A stretch of DNA of 64,000 bases from Bacillus sp. NTK034 (GCF_017303275.1 NZ_JAFKOJ010000010.1:1-64000); one strand, 5' to 3'. Counted from the first letter of the stretch, positions 17,014 through 25,670 are shown. The notes: generated by a model from the letters alone, not told the origin. Numbers and translations are program-made.

Positions 17014-17511
17014 ATGACCAATGAGACTGTTGTTCGTGAAGCCAGAAAGGCAGATTTAGCAGCTATTCTGGAGATTTATAATCAGGGAATAGAAGACCGT
17101 ATCGCAACATTGGAAACAGAGAAAAAAAATCTTTCCTATATGGCAAAATGGTTTGAACAGCACCAAGGCCGATATTGTGTGCTTGCCGCTGAAGAAGAGG
17201 GCCAAGTGATTGGATGGGCTTCGCTGAATCCGTATAGCAGCCGCAGTGCTTATGATGGAGTGGCAGATCTTTCAATTTATATTTCCAGGGCATTCAGGGG
17301 CAAAGGAGCAGGCGGGAAGCTGCTTTCTTCCCTTGAATTGAAAGCACGAGAAAATAAGTTCCATAAGCTGGTTTTGTTTACCTTTCCATTTAATGGCCTT
17401 GGACAGGGCCTTTATAAGAAAATGGGGTATCGTGAAGTTGGCACATTCCAAAATCAGGGTGTTTTGGATGGAGAATTTGTCGACGTGATGGCTATGGAAA
17501 AACTGCTTTAA
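17014..17511 (+). CDS. arsN1: ArsN1-like GNAT acetyltransferase
   Basis: A 165-residue GNAT-fold enzyme of the phosphinothricin/arsinothricin acetyltransferase group: IREA-like start (VVREARKADLAAILEIYNQG), IEDRIATLET, ADLSIYISRAFRGKGAGGKL (acetyl-CoA loop) and NGLGQGLYKKMGYREVG. ArsN1 enzymes N-acetylate arsinothricin and related glutamate analogues. The ATG at 17014 follows GGGGG, 13 bp after the MFS stop. Location next to ars genes supports ArsN1 over a generic PAT assignment. Confidence 0.82.
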   Translation: MTNETVVREARKADLAAILEIYNQGIEDRIATLETEKKNLSYMAKWFEQHQGRYCVLAAEEEGQVIGWASLNPYSSRSAYDGVADLSIYISRAFRGKGAGGKLLSSLELKARENKFHKLVLFTFPFNGLGQGLYKKMGYREVGTFQNQGVLDGEFVDVMAMEKLL

Positions 17512-17520
17512 ATAAGGGTG

Positions 17521-17546
17521 CGGCTATTCGTTTAGCCGTTTTTTTG
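17521..17546 (+). terminator. rho-independent terminator after arsN1
   Basis: CGGCTA (17521-17526) pairs with TAGCCG (17533-17538) and is followed by eight T residues. It closes the MarR-to-ArsN1 unit. Confidence 0.87.
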
Positions 17547-17569
17547 CTGGTTTTTCTAAAAGTTCGGTG

Positions 17570-17630
17570 GGATGCCAAGTTCGGACAAAAAGTCCATATC
17601 CAGTCCGAATGAGCACCGAATTCGGACAGA
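17570..17630. repeat. dispersed copy of the GTCCGAAT inverted-repeat family
   Basis: GTCCGAAT (17603-17610) and ATTCGGAC (17620-17627) form an 8-bp inverted repeat with a 9-base loop, the same design and almost the same sequence as the units of the 52-bp array at the left edge. A further TTCGGAC half-site lies at about 17580. The 370-bp gap between arsN1 and arsR otherwise holds a terminator and the arsR promoter and no gene I can support. Confidence 0.7.
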
Positions 17631-17856
17631 ATTCCCATGATTAGTTCCTTTTTCTATCCGAAGGAACGGAGGAACATAAGTCTTCACTGAATTCTTCTCC
17701 ACAAGCCTGAATTGGCATAAGAACAGGACCATCAAAAGAAATGCCCGATTGCCTCTGTCCATCCGTTCATTTGTCAAAACCGGCAAACCAAACGAATACA
17801 GCTGAAATAAAAAAAGCAAACTATATGTAAAGTTTTTGTAAATAAAAAAAAAAAGC

Positions 17857-17887
17857 ATTTGCTTATATAAGTAAATCGTTATATATT
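17857..17887 (+). promoter_or_regulatory. ars operon promoter and ArsR operator
   Basis: TTGCTT (17859-17864) and TATATT (17882-17887) are 17 bp apart. The -35 lies in an imperfect palindrome ATTTGCTTATATAAGTAAAT (17857-17876, one mismatch), typical in size and A/T content of ArsR/SmtB operators. Confidence 0.7.
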
Positions 17888-17916
17888 AATATGTGCATAG
17901 CGGAGGTGATGAGATT

Positions 17917-18261
17917 ATGATAGTGTCCACAGTTGAAATCGGCAATGCAGCATCCATTTTAAAATTATTAGGCGATAAAACGAGGCTCACAATGGTCAAG
18001 CTTTTAATTAACCATGATTGTTGTGTGTGTGAGTTTGTGGAGATTTTTAAAATGAGCCAGCCGGCTATTAGCCAGCATCTCAGGAAACTAAAAGATGCGG
18101 GTGTGGTAAGGGAAAACCGGAGAGGTCAGTGGATTATTTATTCATTGAATCAGGATAGTGAATACTACCCATTGGTTCAAACTGTGCTTGATCACCTTCC
18201 AAGCCAAGATTATTTATTAGCAGAATTGGAAGAGCAGGGATTGCGAATTTCCTGTGAGTAA
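17917..18261 (+). CDS. arsR: ArsR arsenite-responsive repressor
   Basis: A 114-residue ArsR/SmtB protein. The alpha-3 metal motif is visible as DCCVCEF (CxC of the ELCVCDL type with an extra Cys), and the recognition helix is [19 protein letters not shown]. The ATG at 17917 is preferred over upstream in-frame starts because GGAGGTGAT lies just before it. It is the first gene of arsR-arsB-arsC-hesB-like and should repress the operon until As(III) or Sb(III) binds. Confidence 0.93.
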   Translation: MIVSTVEIGNAASILKLLGDKTRLTMVKLLINHDCCVCEFVEIFKMSQPAISQHLRKLKDAGVVRENRRGQWIIYSLNQDSEYYPLVQTVLDHLPSQDYLLAELEEQGLRISCE

Positions 18262-18275
18262 GAGGGGGAAACACA

Positions 18276-19571
18276 TTGACTCAAATTTTTCTAGCATCGG
18301 TGATTTTTTTAGTTACCCTCATATTGGTTATTTGGCAGCCAAGAGGGCTATCCATCGGCTGGTCAGCATGCGGCGGAGCCATCCTCGCTTTAATTGCTGG
18401 TGTGGTGGACTTCAATGATGTCATAGATGTTACATCCATTGTCTGGAATGCCACATTAACCTTTATTGCCATCATCATAATCTCTCTTATTTTAGATGAA
18501 ATTGGGTTTTTCGAGTGGGCTGCTTTACATATGGCGAGAGCGGCAAAGGGCAGTGGAGTGAAGATGTTCATTTACGTTTCCATTTTGGGATCAGTTGTAG
18601 CAGCATTCTTTGCGAATGATGGAGCGGCACTTATTCTTACGCCAATCGTCCTTGCCATGGTGAGGAACCTTAATTTTAATGAAAAAATGGTTTTTCCGTT
18701 TATCATTGCGAGCGGATTTATTGCGGATACAACGTCCCTGCCATTGGTCGTCAGCAACCTTGTTAATATCGTCTCAGCTGACTTTTTTGGCATCGGCTTT
18801 GTGGAATATGCCTCCCGCATGATTGTTCCGAACTTCTTTTCACTGGGTGCCAGCATTTTGGTTTTATTCTTATACTTTAGAAAAAGCATACCAAAGAATT
18901 ATGATTTATCCCATTTGAAGGAACCAGCGGAAGCAGTTAAAGACAGCAAAATGTTCCGATTGTCATGGATCGTTTTAGGCATCTTATTAATAGGTTATTT
19001 TGCAAGTGAATGGATTGGTGTTCCAGTTTCATTCATCGCAGGCATTATAACGGTATTCTTCCTGATAATGGCGCGAAGAAGCCAGGCAGTGAATACACGC
19101 ACTGTTATCAAGGGTGCACCATGGGCAATTGTATTCTTTTCAATAGGCATGTATGTAGTGGTCTATGGACTAAGAAACGCGGGTCTTACAAATGTATTGG
19201 CTGATTTAATTCAAATGACGGCTGACCAGGGACTATTTGCGGCAACGATCGGAATGGGATTTATTGCGGCCATCCTTTCCTCTGTCATGAACAATATGCC
19301 GACCGTTATGATAGACGCCCTGGCCATTGCTGATACGAATACAACCGGAATCATGCGTGAAGCACTTATTTATGCGAACGTGATTGGATCTGATTTAGGG
19401 CCGAAAATCACGCCGATTGGGTCACTGGCAACCTTGCTCTGGCTTCATGTATTATCCTTAAAGGGATTAAAAATCTCATGGGGAACGTACTTTAAAACAG
19501 GAATTGTATTAACCATTCCAACACTGTTCATAACTTTAGCTGGATTGTACATTTGGCTATTGATTATATAA
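18276..19571 (+). CDS. arsB: ArsB arsenite/antimonite efflux permease
   Basis: A 431-residue protein with about 11-12 membrane helices of the ArsB/NhaD superfamily. [30 protein letters not shown] and [20 protein letters not shown] are hallmark segments of ArsB. The start is a TTG at 18276 behind GAGGGGG, 14 bp after arsR. It extrudes As(OH)3 using the proton gradient; no arsA ATPase is present. Confidence 0.94.
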   Translation: MTQIFLASVIFLVTLILVIWQPRGLSIGWSACGGAILALIAGVVDFNDVIDVTSIVWNATLTFIAIIIISLILDEIGFFEWAALHMARAAKGSGVKMFIYVSILGSVVAAFFANDGAALILTPIVLAMVRNLNFNEKMVFPFIIASGFIADTTSLPLVVSNLVNIVSADFFGIGFVEYASRMIVPNFFSLGASILVLFLYFRKSIPKNYDLSHLKEPAEAVKDSKMFRLSWIVLGILLIGYFASEWIGVPVSFIAGIITVFFLIMARRSQAVNTRTVIKGAPWAIVFFSIGMYVVVYGLRNAGLTNVLADLIQMTADQGLFAATIGMGFIAAILSSVMNNMPTVMIDALAIADTNTTGIMREALIYANVIGSDLGPKITPIGSLATLLWLHVLSLKGLKISWGTYFKTGIVLTIPTLFITLAGLYIWLLII

Positions 19572-19587
19572 AAAGGAGAATCTTAAC

Positions 19588-20007
19588 ATGACTAAAAAAA
19601 CAATCTACTTCCTATGCACGGGCAACTCTTGCCGCAGCCAGATGGCTGAAGGATGGGCAAAGCAGCATTTAGGTGATGAATGGAATGTTCATAGTGCAGG
19701 CATTGAAGCACATGGTTTGAATCCTAACGCAGTAAAAGCAATGAAAGAAGCAGGCATTGATATCTCCAATCAGACCTCTGATATTATTGATCCTGAAATT
19801 CTAAATCATGCCGATTTGGTTGTAACGCTTTGCGGAGACGCAGCTGATAAATGCCCAATGACTCCTCCTCATGTAAAGCGCGAGCACTGGGGATTTGATG
19901 ATCCAGCGAAAGCAGAGGGAACAGAAGAAGAAAAGTGGGCTTTCTTCCAGCGAGTCCGTGATGAAATTGGCGGCCGCATTAAGACATTTGCCGAAACAGG
20001 AAAGTAA
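19588..20007 (+). CDS. arsC: ArsC thioredoxin-coupled arsenate reductase
   Basis: A 139-residue arsenate reductase of the low-molecular-weight phosphatase fold. The P-loop CTGNSCRSQ (nucleophilic Cys at about residue 11) and the redox pair in LCGDAADKC (about residues 82 and 89) are all present, so it should use the Cys triad and thioredoxin as in B. subtilis. It reduces arsenate to arsenite for ArsB. A HesB-like gene with an in-frame TGA follows 37 bp downstream. Confidence 0.95.
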   Translation: MTKKTIYFLCTGNSCRSQMAEGWAKQHLGDEWNVHSAGIEAHGLNPNAVKAMKEAGIDISNQTSDIIDPEILNHADLVVTLCGDAADKCPMTPPHVKREHWGFDDPAKAEGTEEEKWAFFQRVRDEIGGRIKTFAETGK

Positions 20008-20044
20008 ATAATATACTAAAAACATCCAAAGGGAGGGAACAGAT

Positions 20045-20323
20045 TTGATAATCACTGATAATGCCCGTGATGAATTAAGAAAAATGCTGGAAGAACAAAA
20101 TGCCAGCAGCGTCCGCATCTTTTTTGACGGCTATGGCTGAGGACAGCCAAGAATAGGACTGGCTCTGGATGAGCCGGCAGCAGATGATATCCTAGTCACA
20201 ATCAATGAAATCAAAGTAGCAATCGACCCTATTATTGAACCTAACACCGAAGACCTTGTTTTAGAGAGAAGCGGAAACGGAAGCGGGATTTCGATGATCG
20301 GAAATACGGGAAGATGCTGTTAG
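20045..20323 (+). CDS. putative HesB/IscA-like selenoprotein (in-frame UGA = Sec32)
   Basis: A 92-residue HesB/IscA-type protein is obtained if the TGA at 20138-20140 is read as selenocysteine. It starts at TTG 20045 with GGAGG eight bases upstream, reads IITDNARDELRKML, then FFDGYG-U32-GQPRIGLALDEP and ends GNTGRCC at TAG 20321. HesB relatives have a Cys at position 32 and a C-terminal Cys pair, and HesB-like selenoproteins with Sec at that position are known. The frame is open and family-like on both sides of the UGA, against simple decay. It is the last gene of the ars operon before a terminator. A decayed gene or sequencing error remains possible. Confidence 0.75.
20138..20178 (+). promoter_or_regulatory. 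UGA codon and candidate bacterial SECIS hairpins
   Basis: Just after the UGA, AGCCA (20145-20149) can pair with TGGCT (20160-20164) around a 10-base loop containing GG; alternatively CTGGCT (20159-20164) pairs with AGCCGG (20172-20177, with G-U pairs) around CTGGATG. Either could serve as a SelB-binding element. I could not compute folding energies, so this is tentative. Confidence 0.4.
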
Positions 20324-20327
20324 GAGT

Positions 20328-20350
20328 GGGCCTTTAGGGGCCCTTTTTTA
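20328..20350 (+). terminator. rho-independent terminator of the ars operon
   Basis: GGGCC (20328-20332) pairs with GGCCC (20339-20343), followed by six T residues. It lies five bases after the TAG of the HesB-like gene, which supports that gene as the operon end. Confidence 0.85.
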
Positions 20351-20417
20351 TTTGATCTAACCCATGCTCCTAAATAGATTATTCACATACATTATGGTAA
20401 CTGGCATTTAGGAGTGA

Positions 20418-20780
20418 ATGTTTTTGTATTATTCATATAATCCGTACGTGCATCACTATAGTTACAGCCATGTTTACCATCAGGCTTCCCGAAACAATCT
20501 GTTCAACAGAGTAAGAGCAAGCTTTTCCAAAGAGGAAGCAGCAGCCATTGCATTACTGTTAGGAATCGATTTTACAAAAAGCAGGTTTGATTTGAACGAA
20601 TTCTGGATGGGCGTAAATGTAGAACTTGAACATGGGAAACAGTCAAGCCAAACAAACGTTACAGGAGATGACCCGCTTCTTACGGGTAAAATTGCATTGG
20701 CGCATCTTAACGAGTTTCCTGACTATTATAAGAGGTTAAAAGTTCTGGAATCAGAAGCCAAGGCGTATTGGAATAAATAA
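20418..20780 (+). CDS. DUF5661 family protein
   Basis: A 120-residue protein. After a Tyr/His-rich start (residues 1-20) it carries the DUF5661 pattern: FSKEEAAAIALLLGIDFT, FDLNEFWMGVNVELEHG, TNVTGDDPLLTGKIALAHLN and EFPDYYKRLK. The role of the family is unknown; the same core is found in bacteria and phages. ATG 20418 follows GGAG. Its 3' end overlaps the end of the convergent membrane-protein frame. Confidence 0.85.
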   Translation: MFLYYSYNPYVHHYSYSHVYHQASRNNLFNRVRASFSKEEAAAIALLLGIDFTKSRFDLNEFWMGVNVELEHGKQSSQTNVTGDDPLLTGKIALAHLNEFPDYYKRLKVLESEAKAYWNK

Positions 20781-21238
20781 AATTGATAGTGCACAGAACA
20801 AAAAAGCAATGCAGCCTCCAAAAGAGGATTGCATTGCTTTTTACGTTCCGAAGTTTTTTCTGTCAAAAAGGTAATAGCCACAAACAGTGCAAAGGCCAGC
20901 AGAAGCAGGGTTCCGCCCACGATGAAGAAGACCAGTACAAAGGTATCACCTAAATTAAATGGATTTAATGTGTACATCCACATTCCAATTGTCAACCCGA
21001 GTGCTCCTGCCATTCCAAGTATGCTGTGAATGGATACAAGCTTTTTATATTTTACGCGGTAAACTTTATAAAAGATTCCCCATGCAAATACGGAAAGCCA
21101 TCCTACCAGCAGGATGTGGGCATGAATGGGCCTTAAAGAATAATCCATCTGCCCGGACATATGCGATCCAAGATAGGTTCCGATAATGCCAAAGGTGGCT
21201 GCAAATCTTATTAATCTGATACTCCATTTTTGTTCCAT
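20726..21238 (-). CDS. four-helix membrane protein, probably frameshifted near its C terminus
   Basis: A 170-residue frame with four membrane helices; RPIHAHILLVGWLSVFAWG resembles the heme-copper-oxidase-subunit-I-like small membrane proteins with a conserved HxH. It follows the histidine kinase gene by six bases and belongs to that operon. The last ~38 residues run straight through the terminator at 20801-20842, which is implausible. Adding one A to the six-A run near 20867 would end the protein at TAA 20841-20843, directly before the hairpin. So the native end is probably near 20841. Confidence 0.7.
   Translation of the reverse strand: MEQKWSIRLIRFAATFGIIGTYLGSHMSGQMDYSLRPIHAHILLVGWLSVFAWGIFYKVYRVKYKKLVSIHSILGMAGALGLTIGMWMYTLNPFNLGDTFVLVFFIVGGTLLLLAFALFVAITFLTEKTSERKKQCNPLLEAALLFCSVHYQFYLFQYALASDSRTFNLL
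20801..20842. terminator. rho-independent terminator between convergent genes
   Basis: AAAAAGCAATGCA (20801-20813) pairs over 13 bp with 20830-20842, and the loop can add CCTC/GAGG. T tracts on both sides make it bidirectional. It ends the DUF5661 gene and the MMPL/two-component operon. Confidence 0.9.
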
Positions 21239-21244
21239 AGTTTT

Positions 21245-22639
21245 TTATTCCTCCCGATGTTTCTCCCTGAAAAATGTGATGGTAAAAGTGGTTCCTTTGC
21301 CAGCCTGGCTGTCTGCCTTGATTTCCCCATTATGCAGCTCTATAATCTGTTTCACAATCGAAAGCCCAAGTCCTGTGCCATCTTTTTTCCTTGCTGAGTC
21401 GACCCGGTAAAAACGGTCGAAAATCTGGCTGATCGTATCCTCGGATATTCCGATCCCTGTGTCTTGAAAAACGACTTCAATGGCTGATTCAGTTTGAGAC
21501 AGGCTGATCCAAATGCTTCCGCCATGAGAGTTATATTTTATCGCATTCGTCAGCAGGTTGTCCCAGATATTCACCAAAAGCTCTGGGTCCCCCTTATAAA
21601 TGACAGGCGCAAGCTTGTAGGAAACCTCAATTTCTTTTTCTTCCAGCCGCCATTGATGCCTGCGGATGGTTTCCTTGATCTGATCATCCAATTTCACTTC
21701 CGAGAGCTTCATTGGGTACGATTTCTGGTCAAGGGAAGTCAAAAGCAAAAGCTGTTTAGTCAGGTTGGAGAGCCGCTTCGATTCCTGATCGATAATCTGG
21801 ACATATTCGAAATGTTCTTCTGCAGACAGTTTCTGTGTCTGCAGAAGTTCAGCATACCCTTGAATATTCATAAGAGGGGACTGAAAGTCATGAGACACAT
21901 TGTTGATGAATGACTTGCGTGCCTCGTCATTGTGCTGCAGCTGTTCCTGCATGCGGCTGAAGCTTTCCGCCAGCTGTCCGATTTCATCCCTGCGGGCAAT
22001 ATTCAATGGGAAGTTGAAATTCTCCCGTGTGATTTCCCTGGTTGCTTCCGTCAGCTTTGTGATTGGCTTAATGAGGTGCTTGGCGAACCAGATCACTCCG
22101 GTGATGCTGACAACGGCAATGGCGACGAAGAACCATGCGAAAATCATATGAATGTCCGAGAAAAGCAGCTTGTTATTCGGGCGAAGAAATAGCCCGTAAT
22201 TCTGGTCGTTCATGGTAAAAGGGACGCCGACGGTATTTTCCAGATCGTTTGAAAAATGGCCCATCATCAAAAATTGGCCGGCAAAGCTATCCATACCATG
22301 ATAAACTTCTTGATCGGTCAGCACTTTTGCAGCTTCCTCAGGCAGTTCGGTCTTATTGAACGGCTGTCCGAAGAATTCCCCTTCACCCGATTCCGTCACA
22401 ATATAGAGCTGGTAGCCAAGCTTGCTCATGGAATTTAAGTAAGTTTCATAAGCAGGGCCAGAGGAATGCATATTCTCCAGGCCATTAGCGATTTCCTCTG
22501 CAATTACAACGTTTTGCCTGTCGATTTTCCCCTTTGTCGAAGTCATATAGACCCAATTGGTTAAACTGAACGAAAGCACGATGCTTATGGCTAAGATCAC
22601 AAGTGTGGCTGCAATGAATTTCCGGTAGAGGGTTTTCAT
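21245..22639 (-). CDS. sensor histidine kinase
   Basis: A 464-residue kinase: membrane helices at about residues 9-31 and 165-187 enclosing an extracellular sensor region, HAMP to about 240, then HisKA with the phospho-acceptor in NNVSHDFQSPLMN (H-D-F rather than the usual H-E-x-R), and an ATPase domain with LLTNAIKYNSHGG, DTGIGIS and GTGLGLSIVKQI. It overlaps the response regulator gene by four bases (ATGA). With it, it probably senses an envelope or drug signal and controls the MMPL transporter gene. Confidence 0.92.
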   Translation of the reverse strand: MKTLYRKFIAATLVILAISIVLSFSLTNWVYMTSTKGKIDRQNVVIAEEIANGLENMHSSGPAYETYLNSMSKLGYQLYIVTESGEGEFFGQPFNKTELPEEAAKVLTDQEVYHGMDSFAGQFLMMGHFSNDLENTVGVPFTMNDQNYGLFLRPNNKLLFSDIHMIFAWFFVAIAVVSITGVIWFAKHLIKPITKLTEATREITRENFNFPLNIARRDEIGQLAESFSRMQEQLQHNDEARKSFINNVSHDFQSPLMNIQGYAELLQTQKLSAEEHFEYVQIIDQESKRLSNLTKQLLLLTSLDQKSYPMKLSEVKLDDQIKETIRRHQWRLEEKEIEVSYKLAPVIYKGDPELLVNIWDNLLTNAIKYNSHGGSIWISLSQTESAIEVVFQDTGIGISEDTISQIFDRFYRVDSARKKDGTGLGLSIVKQIIELHNGEIKADSQAGKGTTFTITFFREKHREE

Positions 22640-23307
22640 TTTATTTCCTCAAGCTTATACCCGATTCCGCGAACAGTCTGGATTTCAACGGTTGCACCGT
22701 ATTTTTTCAAACGGTCGCGAATTCGGTTGATATGGGTATTTAAAGTCTGTTCGCTGCCCTCATAATCCGCTCCCCAAGCCTGATCGATCAATGCAGCCCG
22801 CTGGGTGATTTTATTTTTGCGTGCCGAAAGCAAGCTGAGAAGCTCAAATTCCTTTAATGGAAAAAGGATGGTCTCCTGATTGATTTCCACTTCAAAGCTT
22901 TTTCTGTCAATGATCAGGTTTCCGGCTTTGACGACTGTTTCCATCGCCCGCTCGGCTCTTCTTAACACCACGGCTACCCTAAAAAGGAGCTCCTTCACTT
23001 CAAATGGCTTTACAATATAATCTTCAGATCCGGATAAGAAACCCTGTTCTTTATCACCCAGCTGACCCTTCGCCGTTAAGAGTATAACAGGGATTCCGAA
23101 GTCATCTGTCAGAAGACTGGTGAGTTCGAATCCGTTCATCCCAGGCATCATGACATCGACAACCGCTAAATCTGCGGTTTGTTCTTCTAAGAGTGCTAAT
23201 GCTTCTTGTGCATTGCTTGCGCGCAGCACTTGATAGCCTTCACGATTAAGATGGATCGTGACGAGTTTCTGTATATTCACATCATCGTCTACAACAAGTA
23301 TTTTCAT
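22636..23307 (-). CDS. OmpR/PhoB family response regulator
   Basis: A 223-residue regulator: receiver domain with acidic DDD near residue 8, phospho-acceptor Asp in LAVVDVMMPGMNG (about 52) and Lys in YIVKPFEVKE, then a winged-helix output domain ending VRGIGYKLEE. The gene overlaps the kinase gene and follows the MMPL gene by 41 bp, so the three are likely cotranscribed from upstream of the transporter. Confidence 0.93.
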   Translation of the reverse strand: MKILVVDDDVNIQKLVTIHLNREGYQVLRASNAQEALALLEEQTADLAVVDVMMPGMNGFELTSLLTDDFGIPVILLTAKGQLGDKEQGFLSGSEDYIVKPFEVKELLFRVAVVLRRAERAMETVVKAGNLIIDRKSFEVEINQETILFPLKEFELLSLLSARKNKITQRAALIDQAWGADYEGSEQTLNTHINRIRDRLKKYGATVEIQTVRGIGYKLEEIK

Positions 23308-23348
23308 ATCAGGGCATCCTCACAGGGGAATAGGGAGGGACCCTCTCT

Positions 23349-25475
23349 CTATTCCGAAATATTTTGCCGGGAAGTCTCCTTGTCTTTTTCAAAAAACAGA
23401 ATTAATGCCGGAAGCAGCATTCCCCTAACAAGGAAGGTGTCAATCAATATTCCCATGGCAACGATGAATCCAAAAACAAATAGGTCCGCTATCGGCATCG
23501 TCATCAGCGCAGCAAATGTTGCAGCCAGAATGAGGCCAGCCGAAGAAATGACGCCTCCGGTATTCCGGATGGCAATTTCAAGTGCGTCTTTGACTCTATG
23601 TGTCTTCCTTTCCTCGATAAACCGTGAAACAAGGATGATGTTATAATCTATCCCCAATGCTACAAGGAAAATGAAAGAATAGACAGGTACACGCGAACTG
23701 ATGGATTCGAAGCCAAATAATACATCAACAAGGAATATCCCCAGTCCTAAAGCCGAGACAAATGAAAGCAGAATGGTTGCCATCATGTAGATCGGCATCT
23801 TGATGGATTTCGTGAGCGCAAATAACAGCGCAAGAATAAGGACCGTCTCAAGCAGAACAATTTTTATTATATCACCGTTATTGACATCCTGTTCATCCAC
23901 TATTTTCGCAGTGACGCCGCTGTAGTAAGATTCAGCTTCCACACCTGCTTCTTTCAGCAGCGAAGGTGTGTCTTCACGCAAATTTTCCATAAAGCTGATG
24001 GCTTCAGTTGAATAGGGATTAATGGATAATGCAACACTCATTTTTGCAGCCTTGCCGTCTTCTGATAGTGCTGACAGGCGGACAGAAGCTATTTCATCAA
24101 ACCCCTGCAGCTTGTCAGTTATTGCACTTGCATCGGTTTCATCCATTTTTTGATCACTGACAACCAGAAGTGTAGAAGGTGCAAGTTCACCTTTATCAAA
24201 TCTGGATTCGACTATTTCATAGCCGACACGGGATGGCAGGTCATCCGGAAATTTTTTAACCATATCAAATTCATAATCAAGGTTAAAGATATTAAGCGCT
24301 GTGATAAGCATAAAAATGCCGACCATTCCGCCTGATAGGCCAGGCTTGTTCACCACGAATCTGGCAAGCGGCCCCCAGACTTTATGTTTAACTTCTGTTT
24401 CCGTTCCATATTGAGGAACTTTCGGCCAAAAAGCCTTGCGCCCGAACAGGGTGAATAAAGCTGGAACCAGCGTAACGGATGCGAGCATGATAAAAAACAT
24501 GGCTGTTCCAAAAATAGGAGCAAAGTTCTGGTAATCCCGGAAATCCGCGAAGAACAGAACCAGCATGGCAGCAAGAACGGTTCCGCCCGCAAAGAAAACA
24601 GGCTCGCCTGTTGCGCGCATCGCATGCTTCATCGCTTCATATTTGTTTTCGTAATGGTTGAGCTCCTCGCGGTAACGGGAGAAAACAAATAATGAATAAT
24701 CAATAACAGCAGCAAACAGCAAAATACTCATGATCGAGGTTGTCTGGCTGTTAACCTCCAGCCCGCCAGCACCCATGAAAGCTATACTCTGGTTTACAAC
24801 CTGGTAGACAATCGCCGTTGCCAAAAGCGGGATGACAGCAAGCAATGGAGAACGGTAAATAGCTATAAGCAAAACAAGAATGATGAGAACGGTGGCAATC
24901 AGGAGAACAAAGTCCGCCTGTTCAAAAAGCTTGACCGTATCTCCGGCAATCCCGGCTGGACCAGTGATATAAAATGCAGTACTTTCAAGATCCTCTGCAA
25001 TTTTATTTCCGACCTCTGAAGCATGGTCGTTGATCTCGGCATACTGGTCATTGCCAAGTCCGTTCTCAAGCTCCATCGGCACAATCATCGTGGACTTGTC
25101 TTCAGAAATGAAAGGACCCAAAGCTTGAGGCGGAAGCTTGCTGATATCAATAATCGTCTTGATTCCATCGATGTCCTCAAGCATGATTCCTTCTAATATC
25201 TGGTTTGCTTCTTCGATATCGACCTCGCCATTTTCATTATGGAAAACCAGGATGCCCGGAGTTCCTTGTTTGTTTGGAAAATATTCCTCTGTTTTATTTT
25301 CGGCTATAATGGATTTCGCCTCATCAGGAAGTGACTGGAAATTATTTGTTTTATAATCGCCAAGCTTCGGACCTGCACTTAAGCCAATCATTAGCACAAG
25401 CCAGGCGATAATGGTAATCCACATTCCCCGTTTTGTCGAAACCCAATCTGTAATTGAATGCAGCAGTTTTTTCAC
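23349..25475 (-). CDS. MMPL family RND transporter
   Basis: A 708-residue membrane protein with about 12 helices arranged as two MMPL halves, each with a large extracellular loop after its first helix. Signature segments include FAAVIDYSLFVFSRYREEL and VALGIDYNIILVSRFIEER with charged residues typical of proton-coupled RND pumps. The start is GTG 25475 behind AAGGAGG; the overlapping ATG runs into TGA. First gene of the operon with the two-component system, so it is likely an exporter (lipid, peptide or drug) induced by that system. Confidence 0.92.
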   Translation of the reverse strand: MKKLLHSITDWVSTKRGMWITIIAWLVLMIGLSAGPKLGDYKTNNFQSLPDEAKSIIAENKTEEYFPNKQGTPGILVFHNENGEVDIEEANQILEGIMLEDIDGIKTIIDISKLPPQALGPFISEDKSTMIVPMELENGLGNDQYAEINDHASEVGNKIAEDLESTAFYITGPAGIAGDTVKLFEQADFVLLIATVLIILVLLIAIYRSPLLAVIPLLATAIVYQVVNQSIAFMGAGGLEVNSQTTSIMSILLFAAVIDYSLFVFSRYREELNHYENKYEAMKHAMRATGEPVFFAGGTVLAAMLVLFFADFRDYQNFAPIFGTAMFFIMLASVTLVPALFTLFGRKAFWPKVPQYGTETEVKHKVWGPLARFVVNKPGLSGGMVGIFMLITALNIFNLDYEFDMVKKFPDDLPSRVGYEIVESRFDKGELAPSTLLVVSDQKMDETDASAITDKLQGFDEIASVRLSALSEDGKAAKMSVALSINPYSTEAISFMENLREDTPSLLKEAGVEAESYYSGVTAKIVDEQDVNNGDIIKIVLLETVLILALLFALTKSIKMPIYMMATILLSFVSALGLGIFLVDVLFGFESISSRVPVYSFIFLVALGIDYNIILVSRFIEERKTHRVKDALEIAIRNTGGVISSAGLILAATFAALMTMPIADLFVFGFIVAMGILIDTFLVRGMLLPALILFFEKDKETSRQNISE

Positions 25476-25670
25476 ATGAATGCCTCCTTAACTTATTTCA
25501 ATGCCTATCTTACAAAATGAAAATAAACTTAAGATCAACTTTTGATTACAGTTGCATTTGAAGGAACAAAGTAATGATTTTGCATTGAACAATCAGACTG
25601 GATAAAGTATGAAAAAAATCTTTTTGCAGAAAATAGCCATAATGATTTTCGCTGTCATGGGAGGAGAATT

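Noticed and set aside
17556..17858. 100-residue protein on the - strand between arsN1 and arsR
   Set aside because: It lacks a ribosome binding site, crosses the hairpin repeat and shows no family-like segments.
20045..20137. Short 31-residue protein ending at the TGA
   Set aside because: The frame beyond the TGA is clearly the rest of a HesB-like protein, so a natural end at the TGA is unlikely.
13564..20323. Horizontally moved arsenic island with transposase
   Set aside because: No transposase, integrase, tRNA or flanking direct repeats were seen; base composition looks like the surroundings.
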